Assembly (NCBI GenBank): GCA_028284565.1
Contig: JANQRM010000682.1
Span: 1 to 5,479 of the forward strand
DNA: 5,479 nucleotides
Origin: Anaerolineae bacterium
GTDB taxonomy: Bacteria; Chloroflexota; Anaerolineae; Aggregatilineales; Phototrophicaceae
Direction of reading: 5' to 3'
In this document: positions 1 through 5,479 of the stretch, piece after piece
Numbering within the stretch: the first letter of the stretch is position 1
Layout of the letters: each line of letters opens with the position of its first letter
The notes under the pieces: generated by a model
The model's database searches: none
What the model saw: the letters and a program-made list of their open reading frames with translations, nothing else
What the model was told of the DNA's origin: nothing
Translations under genes and position numbers: made by a program

Positions 1-156
1 CACCACTGCACCGTTAGCTTTAGCAAGTTCAACGGTCCTATCTTGACTATACGAATCAAACACAAATAAAGCATCAGCGAATTGAAGTGTTTTTAGGCAT
101 TCGACAACATGTGCTTCTTCGTTGAACGTAATAACAATTGCGGTGAGGTGGGTCAT
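1..156 (-). CDS. Family 2 glycosyltransferase, WaaE/KdtX-like (N-terminal 52 residues, runs off window)
   Basis: The first 52 codons of a GT-A fold glycosyltransferase are visible; the rest lies outside the window. The protein opens MTHLTAIVITFNEEAHV, the first beta strand of family 2 enzymes, with the TFNEE motif at residues 10-14. It continues to FVFDSYSQDRTVELAK, where DSYSQDRT (34-41) is the nucleotide-sugar-binding DSxSxDxT motif. This opening resembles WaaE/KdtX-type enzymes, which add sugars to lipid-linked glycans on the cytoplasmic face of the membrane; the acceptor here cannot be read. The ATG at 156 overlaps the TGA of the preceding glycosyltransferase by four bases (ATGA). No purine-rich Shine-Dalgarno sequence precedes it, because a 12-bp palindrome occupies that place, so translation is probably coupled to the gene before it. 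The GT2 assignment is firm; the subfamily is tentative because the DXD motif and C-terminal half are not visible. Confidence 0.88.
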   Translation of the reverse strand, partial: MTHLTAIVITFNEEAHVVECLKTLQFADALFVFDSYSQDRTVELAKANGAVV

Positions 157-1091
157 TGGCTAGCTAGCCGATAAATGCTTTGGTAGGCATCATACAAAGG
201 TGGATTCGGTTCATGTTGCATCGCAAGTTCTTGAATTTTCCGTCGCATCCCCAGTTGAATGAGTCGCTTTGCAAAAAACAATTTCCAGTTGGGATAGTGC
301 TTTTCATACAATCGCAGACGACTTTCCCATAAGTACATTGTACTTTGTGGACGGACTTGGGAGGTACTTTTCCCACTCAGATGAACGACCTCCGCTTGTG
401 GTACACAATAAATCTCCCAACCTACCTGACGAATTCGCCATGCCCAATCAATCTCTTCACAGTACATAAAAAAGGCTTCGTCAAACATCCCGCTCTGTTG
501 GATGACTTCTCGCTTGAGCATTATGGTTGCGCCTAAGGTAAAATCCACAGGGAAGGGTTTACCTTCTTCGTACAATTGTCTTGAATAACGTCCGTTGAAT
601 TCGCCTTCTAGCCAACGTCCGGGAGTTGGGAAAAATTCGACCCACAATTGACGTAATCCCGGAAAATGAAACGCCCCATGCTGGAAACTGCTATCTTCAT
701 AGGATAGCTGTGCGCCGACCACTCCGATTTTTTCATCCCTCATCAAGGCTTCATAGAGGGTATGCGTCGCACCCCTTTTTGTAATCGTATCAGGATTGAG
801 TAGATAAACAGCCTTCGGTAATTCTGATGTTGAACATTGATGTCCAAAGCCCAAAGTACGCATCGCTAGATTATTCGCTTTACCGAAACCCAGATTTTCG
901 TCTCTAGTGATTAATTGTACTTGTGGAAATTGTGAGCGAATAACATCGACAGTACCGTCGGAGGATGCATTATCCACCACAATGACACGTGAAGATAAGG
1001 TTGTCGATTGTAAGTCATCTAGCAAACTACGTAGAGCATTGCTAATTAAATCTTGAACATTCCATGTGACCAGCACAACCGCTAAATCCAT
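153..1091 (-). CDS. Family 2 glycosyltransferase, rhamnosyltransferase (WbbL/COG1216)-like
   Basis: A complete 312-residue GT-A glycosyltransferase, normal in length for the rhamnosyltransferase-like COG1216 group, which transfers a sugar from a nucleotide donor to a growing surface glycan. Visible motifs in order: VVLVTWN (5-11, first strand); VIVVDNASSDGT (36-47, nucleotide binding); ENLGFGKANN (65-74, typical of this subgroup); YLLNPDT (96-102, whose NPD replaces DXD as metal/nucleotide site); FTLGATIMLKREV (184-196); and FFMYCEEIDWAWR (207-219), matching the acceptor-side FxYxEDxDxxxR motif with its likely catalytic acids. No membrane segment is evident, so it should be cytoplasmic or peripheral. 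The start is ATG at 1091, preceded by GGGGG four bases upstream and overlapping the previous TGA by one base. A TTG at 1094 would add one residue but leaves only one base after the G run. The donor sugar is not determinable; rhamnose is only the family's commonest annotation. Confidence 0.93.
   Translation of the reverse strand: MDLAVVLVTWNVQDLISNALRSLLDDLQSTTLSSRVIVVDNASSDGTVDVIRSQFPQVQLITRDENLGFGKANNLAMRTLGFGHQCSTSELPKAVYLLNPDTITKRGATHTLYEALMRDEKIGVVGAQLSYEDSSFQHGAFHFPGLRQLWVEFFPTPGRWLEGEFNGRYSRQLYEEGKPFPVDFTLGATIMLKREVIQQSGMFDEAFFMYCEEIDWAWRIRQVGWEIYCVPQAEVVHLSGKSTSQVRPQSTMYLWESRLRLYEKHYPNWKLFFAKRLIQLGMRRKIQELAMQHEPNPPLYDAYQSIYRLASQ
158..169. repeat. 12-bp perfect palindrome GGCTAGCTAGCC at a gene junction
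   Basis: A perfect dyad inside the last codons of the rhamnosyltransferase-like gene, directly upstream of the ATG (156) of the next glycosyltransferase. It contains two overlapping CTAG tetramers, a sequence that is rare in many bacterial genomes. In the mRNA it has no loop of its own, so any hairpin would be small. It occupies the place where a ribosome binding site would be expected. It may be chance or a protein-binding site. Confidence 0.4.
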
Positions 1092-2134
1092 CAATCCCCC
1101 AGCTGTGCAAAATCATAGCCCACTTCATCCAAAAAGGTTTGCAAGGCTTCAAAATCTTCACGGCTCACACGAACTAACTCGCCCTCTCCAATAAAGGCGT
1201 TCAATAACTCGCCTTCATCTGTGGCATTGACCAGTTCCAATAAACCATCCGTCAATGAGAGGCGAATACTCAAATCGACTTCTAAGGGATACATCAATAC
1301 AGCATAAGGAAACTCAGGACTTGTCTCGGCAACACGCAAATCCGCCGACAATTCCTCTTCTGCTTCTACAAAAGCATCAAAAGTACTATCGGATACACCT
1401 GCCCCATCACATTCATCAGTAGACAGCGCTTCGAGTAATGCATCCGTATCCTCGTAATCGACAATCATTTCAAAGGTCGAAATATCTAAATTAGCACGTT
1501 CAAAAAGTAAAGTCGGCAACAACCAACTATAGAAATCGTCAAAGCCCAAGCGACAAAATGTACGACCATTGAGTGCAGTTAGATTGGTAGAACCTAAATT
1601 ACGATTAACAACAATGACTCCTGATTCACCCGTTTGTGTCCGACTGCCGACTTCTCGTTGGGTGATCAAAATGGGATCGCCACAATTTTGGGCATCTGCT
1701 ACTGCATAGGACAACCCATCAAGCCACACTACAGATGCATCTGCCCCACGAGTCTCACAAAGAGCAGAAATTGCATCTGCATAGCGATTTGCTGGAATCA
1801 CATCAATCGTCACACTCGATGTATCCAATATCGCGCTTTCCAAATCCGCTTCCGTTTGGGTTAGTGGGGATGATAACAGCGAATTGGGTTCTTCAGTCAC
1901 TTCTAAAATCGATTCTTGTTCTAACAAGTCATCATCCACAGGTACAATAATCATCCGAATCGGATTATCTGGGAAGCCAGCTGGAACAGCCGTCGCAATC
2001 TCTGGCAACGCTGTCGAAAACGGAGTCGGAGTCAAAGTAGGGGGTAAGGTCGCACGGTCCCCCTCGACTGGACGACAGGCAGCTATGAATGCAAGAAAAA
2101 AACAAATTCCAATGATAAACTTGCGAGATATCAT
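1091..2134 (-). CDS. PhnD-like periplasmic binding protein, lipoprotein
   Basis: A 347-residue exported lipoprotein. Residues 1-20 are a type II signal peptide: basic ISRK, a hydrophobic core, then the lipobox IAAC with Cys20 as the lipidated residue. A Thr/Pro-rich linker (29-38, LPPTLTPTPF) and a flexible stretch follow. From about residue 57 (NPIRMIIVPVDD) it reads as a type 2 periplasmic-binding fold of the PhnD/phosphonate-binding class: ADASVVWLDGLSYAVA (131-146), LNGRTFCRLGFDDFYSWLLPTLLF (188-211), a DALLEALSTDECDGAGVSDSTFD segment (about 231-253) and a C-terminal SPEFPYAVLMYPLE-type hinge segment. The acceptor ligand is unknown. No ABC permease or ATPase is adjacent, so it may sense or recruit a ligand rather than feed a transporter. 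Four further Cys (126, 151, 194, 242) could form disulfides outside the cell. No clear Shine-Dalgarno precedes ATG 2134, but the signal peptide fixes the start. The fold call is moderately sure; the function is not. Confidence 0.8.
   Translation of the reverse strand: MISRKFIIGICFFLAFIAACRPVEGDRATLPPTLTPTPFSTALPEIATAVPAGFPDNPIRMIIVPVDDDLLEQESILEVTEEPNSLLSSPLTQTEADLESAILDTSSVTIDVIPANRYADAISALCETRGADASVVWLDGLSYAVADAQNCGDPILITQREVGSRTQTGESGVIVVNRNLGSTNLTALNGRTFCRLGFDDFYSWLLPTLLFERANLDISTFEMIVDYEDTDALLEALSTDECDGAGVSDSTFDAFVEAEEELSADLRVAETSPEFPYAVLMYPLEVDLSIRLSLTDGLLELVNATDEGELLNAFIGEGELVRVSREDFEALQTFLDEVGYDFAQLGD
1095..1100 (-). promoter_or_regulatory. Ribosome binding site deciding the start of the rhamnosyltransferase-like gene
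   Basis: On the minus strand the sequence reads GGGGGATTGATGG. The G run (1100-1096) sits four bases before ATG at 1091 but only one base before the alternative TTG at 1094, which favours ATG. The site lies inside the last codons of the upstream lipoprotein gene, whose TGA shares one base with the ATG, so reinitiation by ribosomes finishing that gene is likely. Confidence 0.5.
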
Positions 2135-2170
2135 AAGTCACGCTTTAGCTTGGAAATGAGTATTGTATCC

Positions 2171-2176
2171 ATTATA
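2171..2176 (-). promoter_or_regulatory. Possible -10 element (TATAAT) for the lipoprotein-glycosyltransferase genes
   Basis: The 65-bp gap between the Ig-domain gene and the lipoprotein gene contains a perfect TATAAT on the minus strand (2176-2171). Transcription would begin near 2164, about 30 bases before ATG 2134. No recognisable -35 hexamer or extended -10 TG lies at the right distance, so this may be weak, activator-dependent or chance. If real, it lets the lipoprotein and glycosyltransferases be expressed separately from the first gene. Confidence 0.35.
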
Positions 2177-2199
2177 ACGCTGAATCGACCAGATAGCCT

Positions 2200-3588
2200 T
2201 TAGCGTTCTGCACCCACCAGTTCCACAGACCGTCGACCTACATTATTATTTCGCACACTCACTTCAACATCCTCATGAATCAGCCCTGCCCAGCAATCTT
2301 GCGGATTCCGCGCTTCAATCTCAGTCAAACGGATTGCCCCCCAGACAATAACTTGTTCGTCAGCGGGCAAATATCTTAGGATGTTGCCTGTATCAGGATG
2401 CTCAACTAGCTCTAAAATGTCATCGCTCCCCAACGCCCATCGATAGGGAAAACTTGTTGTCGAAGTCTGGCATTCAATGCCCACACGCCATGCCCCTGAC
2501 TCATCGAACCAGCCCAATGTCGCTGCTTGTTGCTCTTGCTGATACACCGTTCCCGGTGGCGGTCCCGTGGTACGTATCGGTGTATCCCCATAATTCTCAA
2601 TGGTTAGTTTAAATACCAGCATCTCTCCCACAGGCATCGTTATTGACGAAAATGCCAAACTATCTGGGTTATTGGGAATATCAATCACCTCACCTAATTC
2701 GTTGCGCGTAGAATAATAACGGTCATCATAAGGATGCACTTCAAATACCACATCCACCCCAACCGTCTGCGAGACAATCTCAGCAAAAGGCTTACCACCA
2801 TCTTGAATCGTTAGCATCGATTCGCGCCGCATGCGTTGCCCTTCAGCATCTTGAGCCACTGCGACAACTTGATAAGTCCCGTCAGGGGGCGGGTCTTTGC
2901 CCAAATCAATCCCTCCTTCATAGTCGAAAGTATGCCGTCCTGCTTCACCGGGTTCACGCCCTTCCCGACGTGCAGAAATCGGAATCTTTTCGTTATTCTC
3001 ACCCAGCAAAAAGACTTCTAAAGTCTCAACGTCCTTTTGCAATTCGATATTAATCTCCACGCGATCATCAATACTGTCCTGATTTGGCGTAAACACGGTT
3101 GGCCCCACAGTAAAAATCGACATAATAGGTAATGGCACATCGGCATTCTCTACGATAAGCGTACCTGTTACTTCATCCATTGCCCCATCAGATTCTTGTG
3201 CAACTAATTGCCAAGTATATGTCCCATCCGGAATCAAACGACGTTCTACTGTGCCAACAACTTCTTCCTCTGCCAATATATATCCATCTACTACGCCACT
3301 AAAGAACACCTGATAATCCCCAGCACTGCGCGCTTTGTCTTCACGAAAATAATATTGCGTCCCATCTTCTGCCTCAAAGACGATACTCACCACAGCATTC
3401 CGTGACAGTGAATAGGAGAAGAGCGTAATGTCATCGTCACCATCTGCATTTGGCGTTATCGTCTCTAAACTCATCTCTGCTGAAGCAATTAACGGCAAAT
3501 TGGGATCAACAATCAACTGTCCAGCCACAATCACCAACCCGAGTCCTATAACGCTTGCTAGGAGTACCAAACTAATCGGTATTCGCAT
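2200..3588 (-). CDS. Exported protein with two FlgD-like Ig domains and an unassigned C-terminal region
   Basis: A 462-residue protein with an uncleaved-looking N-terminal membrane anchor or signal segment (residues 5-27, hydrophobic; no lipobox Cys), so the bulk should be outside the membrane. Two FlgD/CHU_C-like Ig modules follow. The first has ITPNADGDDD (44-53) and closes with PDGTYTWQLVAQESDG (120-135). The second has FTPNQDSIDD (166-175) and closes with PPDGTYQVVAVAQDAEGQ (near 237-254). The xTPNxDxxxD and PDGTYxxxxxAxD motifs define this fold; the acidic residues often bind calcium. The remaining roughly 190 residues, including a GPPPGTVYQQEQ segment, a W/Y-rich SFPYRWALG stretch and two Cys, form a beta-rich region I cannot assign. 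The role is presumably structural or adhesive at the cell surface; no enzyme motif is seen. It leads the minus-strand cluster. A purine run, GAGAGAGGA (3608-3600), lies 11 bases before ATG 3588. The domain call is firm, the function unknown. Confidence 0.85.
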   Translation of the reverse strand: MRIPISLVLLASVIGLGLVIVAGQLIVDPNLPLIASAEMSLETITPNADGDDDITLFSYSLSRNAVVSIVFEAEDGTQYYFREDKARSAGDYQVFFSGVVDGYILAEEEVVGTVERRLIPDGTYTWQLVAQESDGAMDEVTGTLIVENADVPLPIMSIFTVGPTVFTPNQDSIDDRVEINIELQKDVETLEVFLLGENNEKIPISARREGREPGEAGRHTFDYEGGIDLGKDPPPDGTYQVVAVAQDAEGQRMRRESMLTIQDGGKPFAEIVSQTVGVDVVFEVHPYDDRYYSTRNELGEVIDIPNNPDSLAFSSITMPVGEMLVFKLTIENYGDTPIRTTGPPPGTVYQQEQQAATLGWFDESGAWRVGIECQTSTTSFPYRWALGSDDILELVEHPDTGNILRYLPADEQVIVWGAIRLTEIEARNPQDCWAGLIHEDVEVSVRNNNVGRRSVELVGAER

Positions 3589-3623
3589 TATCCAAGTGTT
3601 CCTCTCTCATTCAAATCGCCTCA

Positions 3624-3652
3624 AGTCTACTGAGGACATTCACACGCGACAA
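3624..3652 (-). promoter_or_regulatory. Candidate sigma70-type promoter for the minus-strand cluster
   Basis: Reading on the minus strand, TTGTCG (3652-3647) and TAGACT (3629-3624) are separated by 17 bases. Each matches the consensus hexamer at four of six positions. Transcription would start near 3617 and give a leader of about 28 bases before ATG 3588. It is weak by sequence but correctly placed and spaced. Confidence 0.35.
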
Positions 3653-3667
3653 GTGCCGATGCTTGTC
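3648..3667. repeat. Inverted repeat GACAAG-N8-CTTGTC between divergent promoters
   Basis: Two perfect 6-bp arms, 3648-3653 and 3662-3667, are separated by eight bases, with the centre about midway between the two predicted promoters. Each arm covers most of the -35 hexamer of one promoter, so the symmetry may simply be two similar -35 boxes back to back. Alternatively it is an operator through which one dimeric regulator acts on both genes. No transcription factor family can be named from it. Confidence 0.4.
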
Positions 3668-3692
3668 ATACGCCAATCCTCTAAGGTACACT
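3663..3692 (+). promoter_or_regulatory. Candidate sigma70-type promoter for lon
   Basis: TTGTCA (3663-3668, five of six to consensus) and TACACT (3687-3692, four of six) are separated by 18 bases. Transcription would begin near 3699, leaving about 31 bases before the TTG start at 3731, which contain the Shine-Dalgarno sequence. The in-frame ATG at 3659 lies upstream of this promoter and would not be in the transcript. Confidence 0.45.
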
Positions 3693-3716
3693 GTGCGGTC
3701 TATTCGTCAGTTATCC

Positions 3717-3725
3717 AAAGGAAAG
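3717..3725 (+). promoter_or_regulatory. Ribosome binding site that selects the TTG start of lon
   Basis: AAAGGAAAG contains AGGA (3719-3722), eight bases before TTG at 3731. The upstream in-frame candidates, ATG at 3659 and GTG at 3653, have no purine-rich sequence at a usable distance. Confidence 0.6.
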
Positions 3726-3730
3726 TCGGG

Positions 3731-5479
3731 TTGAGCAATACCCAAGAGTCCGCCACCATCATCAATATCCCCAATGCAACTCCCAATGCAGATGACATCA
3801 TCGAATGCTTTGCCGTCATTTTGACCGATGATGTGATGTTCCCACATACCACCAAAACCTTGTATTTTGATGAACGTTTGCAAGAGAGTATCAAGCAAGC
3901 CAATGAACAAGCCCAAACACTCATCACGCTGACCGCCCGCTATTCGAGTACCACTGTTCCTACGAAGCATCGCATCTACAACATCGGGACTGAAGTGGCG
4001 ATTGATTATCTCACAGACAATCTGGATGGCATCATCTCTGTTATTGCACAAGGTCGTCGTCGGGTAGAAATTGTCAACATCCTCAGTGAGAATCCGTTAC
4101 GTGTCCAAGCACGTATCCTAGCGGAGCCTCAAGCAGACAAAAAGTCGGTGAATACAGCACGCGATGCACTAGAAAATCTCTTTGGCTACTATGTTGATAA
4201 TCATCAATCGCGCCTCCAAAATTCCTTAGATAATATCCTCAACATTGATGACACCAGTATCTTTATAGATACCATTGCGAGCAAAGTTCCATTTCCTATC
4301 GGCGAACAACAGCGACTGCTTGAAACCCTTGATGTTCAAGAACGCCTCGACCATTTATACACGCTCTTGGACAGCGGGGTCTTAGAAGAAACGCTGGGTG
4401 GCGGAATATTCCAGCAAGAGATTCGAGAAATCGAAGAGAATATCCTTCAAGCGCAATTGCCTAGCGTCATCCATGATACCGCGATGAAAGAACTCTCCCG
4501 CCTGTCCGTCATCATGCCGATGGCACCAGAAGCAGGTGTGATTCGCACCTATCTGGATTGGCTGGTTGACCTCCCTTGGAACGAAAAAACAGAAGACAAT
4601 CTCGACATTGCCCATGCAGAGAAGGTATTAGAATCTGCCCACTTTGGACTTAAAAAAGTCAAAGAACGTATCTTGGAGCATATCGCGGTTCGTAAATTGG
4701 CAAAGGACAAGATGAAAAGCCCGATTCTGTGTTTCGTCGGCGCACCGGGAGTCGGCAAAACATCTATCGGGAAAAGTATCGCAGAAGCTCTGGGACGCAA
4801 ATTCATTCGTATCAGTCTGGGCGGGGTTCGTGATGAAGCCGAAATACGCGGACATCGACGCACCTATATCGGCGCATTGCCGGGACGAATTATCCAAGCC
4901 ATGCGCCGTGCAGAAACCGTGAATCCGGTGTTTATGCTGGATGAAATCGACAAACTCACAATGGATTTTCATGGTGACCCAGCCGCAGCACTCCTCGAAG
5001 TCCTAGACCCAGAGCAGAATTATGAATTCTCTGACCATTACTTGGATGTTCCTTACGACTTATCTCAGGTGCTATTCATCACCACTGCCAATGACCTTTA
5101 CCCTATTCCAGAAGCTCTCGAAGACCGCATGGAAATCATCGAATTCATGGGCTACACCGAAGAAGAGAAAGTCCAAATCTCCAAACGCTTCTTAATTCCC
5201 AAACAACTTGAAGCCAACGGCATCGGTAATCGTGGCATCCAAATCAGCGACCAAGCTCTTCAAACGGTCATCCGTGATTACACCTACGAAGCTGGAGTCC
5301 GCAACCTGGAACGCGAAATTGCTAACATTTGTCGCAAAATCACCAAACTCGTTGCCCTAGAAAAGAAATACCCCAAAAGAATCACACCTACTCTTGTCGG
5401 TAAACAACTTGGCGCGCCCTATTACAGCAATACCCGCGTCAACAAAACAGATAGTGTTGGGCTTGTCACCGGACTCGTC
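3731..5479 (+). CDS. lon: ATP-dependent Lon protease (LonA), 3' end outside window, coiled coil shortened
   Basis: 583 residues of a cytoplasmic AAA+ serine protease that unfolds and degrades damaged or regulatory proteins as a hexamer. The substrate-recognition N domain spans about 23-200 (IIECFAVILTDDVMFPH at 23-39, IAQGRRRVEI, FPIGEQQRLLETLD). The helical linker PMAPEAGVIRTYLDWLVDLPW ends at 283. The ATPase has Walker A GAPGVGKT (337-344, Lys343), Walker B VFMLDEIDK (400-408), sensor-1 Asn454 (TTAN), arginine finger Arg466 (EDRME) and sensor-2 Arg524 (GVRNLER). The sequence stops at VGLVTGLV, the first strand of the protease domain, so the catalytic Ser-Lys pair lies beyond the window. Oddities: between residues 210 and 243 the protein is about 33 residues shorter than E. 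coli Lon as I recall it and lacks the QREYYL...KAIQKELG block. Walker A has Ala for the usual Pro, and the N domain has LTDD where LRDV is usual. The start is TTG 3731, supported by the ribosome site; ATG 3659 would add 24 residues of non-Lon-like sequence. Confidence 0.93.
   Translation, partial: MSNTQESATIINIPNATPNADDIIECFAVILTDDVMFPHTTKTLYFDERLQESIKQANEQAQTLITLTARYSSTTVPTKHRIYNIGTEVAIDYLTDNLDGIISVIAQGRRRVEIVNILSENPLRVQARILAEPQADKKSVNTARDALENLFGYYVDNHQSRLQNSLDNILNIDDTSIFIDTIASKVPFPIGEQQRLLETLDVQERLDHLYTLLDSGVLEETLGGGIFQQEIREIEENILQAQLPSVIHDTAMKELSRLSVIMPMAPEAGVIRTYLDWLVDLPWNEKTEDNLDIAHAEKVLESAHFGLKKVKERILEHIAVRKLAKDKMKSPILCFVGAPGVGKTSIGKSIAEALGRKFIRISLGGVRDEAEIRGHRRTYIGALPGRIIQAMRRAETVNPVFMLDEIDKLTMDFHGDPAAALLEVLDPEQNYEFSDHYLDVPYDLSQVLFITTANDLYPIPEALEDRMEIIEFMGYTEEEKVQISKRFLIPKQLEANGIGNRGIQISDQALQTVIRDYTYEAGVRNLEREIANICRKITKLVALEKKYPKRITPTLVGKQLGAPYYSNTRVNKTDSVGLVTGLV

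Noticed and set aside
1884..2159. Plus-strand open frame of 91 codons opposite the lipoprotein signal peptide and linker
   Set aside because: Its apparent VGVKVGGKV repeat-like sequence is the antisense of the Thr/Pro-rich linker; no ribosome site and no family match.
2176..2207. Inverted repeat AACGCT...AGCGTT spanning the stop codon of the Ig-domain gene, as a terminator
   Set aside because: The arms are only 6 bp with a 20-base loop and no T run follows on the minus strand; one arm touches the TATAAT box, so it is not convincing as a terminator.
3707..4051. Minus-strand open frame of 114 codons opposite the start of lon
   Set aside because: It has no recognisable motif, lies antisense to a well-supported Lon N domain, and its composition is that of a reversed coding strand.
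4391..4417. Frameshift in lon as the explanation for the missing coiled-coil block
   Set aside because: The frame is open on both sides with aligned flanks; the neighbouring +1 frame hits a stop almost at once and does not supply the missing motif, so a true in-frame deletion fits better.
4549..4972. Two overlapping minus-strand open frames opposite the Lon AAA+ domain
   Set aside because: Both are antisense to intact Walker motifs and encode Cys/Arg/Ser-rich sequence with no family resemblance.
1..5479. Mobile elements, CRISPR repeats, tRNA or rRNA genes, defence or toxin systems
   Set aside because: No transposase or integrase motifs, regularly spaced repeats or RNA-gene signatures were seen on either strand; nearly all the sequence is explained by five coding regions.

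Overview
The window looks like an ordinary chromosomal segment from a bacterium of moderate GC content (mid-40s percent by eye). My best guess for the host is Chloroflexota, Anaerolineae-like. The basis is a lipoprotein whose lipidated Cys is followed by a Thr/Pro-rich linker (PTLTPTP type), a secreted protein with FlgD/Ig-like domains, and a Lon N-domain beginning with an IIEC-type segment. This is inference from family habits, not a marker-gene assignment.

Layout. Positions 1-3588 carry four genes, all on the minus strand. In transcription order they are: a membrane-anchored protein with two FlgD-like Ig domains and an unassigned C-terminal region (3588-2200); after a 65-bp gap, a PhnD-like (periplasmic binding protein type 2) lipoprotein (2134-1091); a family 2 glycosyltransferase of the rhamnosyltransferase/WbbL type (1091-153); and the first 52 codons of a second family 2 glycosyltransferase of the WaaE/KdtX type, cut by the window edge (156-1). 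The last three reading frames overlap by 1 and 4 bases, so they are almost certainly co-translated. A perfect TATAAT in the 65-bp gap suggests an internal promoter as well.

Positions 3589-3730 are a short divergent intergenic region with a plausible sigma70-type promoter facing each way. Their -35 hexamers form an inverted repeat.

Positions 3731-5479 carry a plus-strand ATP-dependent protease of the LonA family, cut by the window end just as the proteolytic domain begins. Its AAA+ module is intact. Its N-terminal half lacks about 33 residues of the central coiled coil, including the normally conserved QREYYLxEQxKAIQKELG-type block. The start is judged to be TTG at 3731, because the only upstream ATG lies outside the predicted transcript.

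Working together: the minus-strand cluster looks like an envelope or extracellular-glycan locus (two glycosyltransferases and two exported proteins). The Lon gene is a separate divergent unit for cytoplasmic protein quality control. I see no mobile element, CRISPR array, RNA gene or defence system. The most unusual feature is the shortened Lon.
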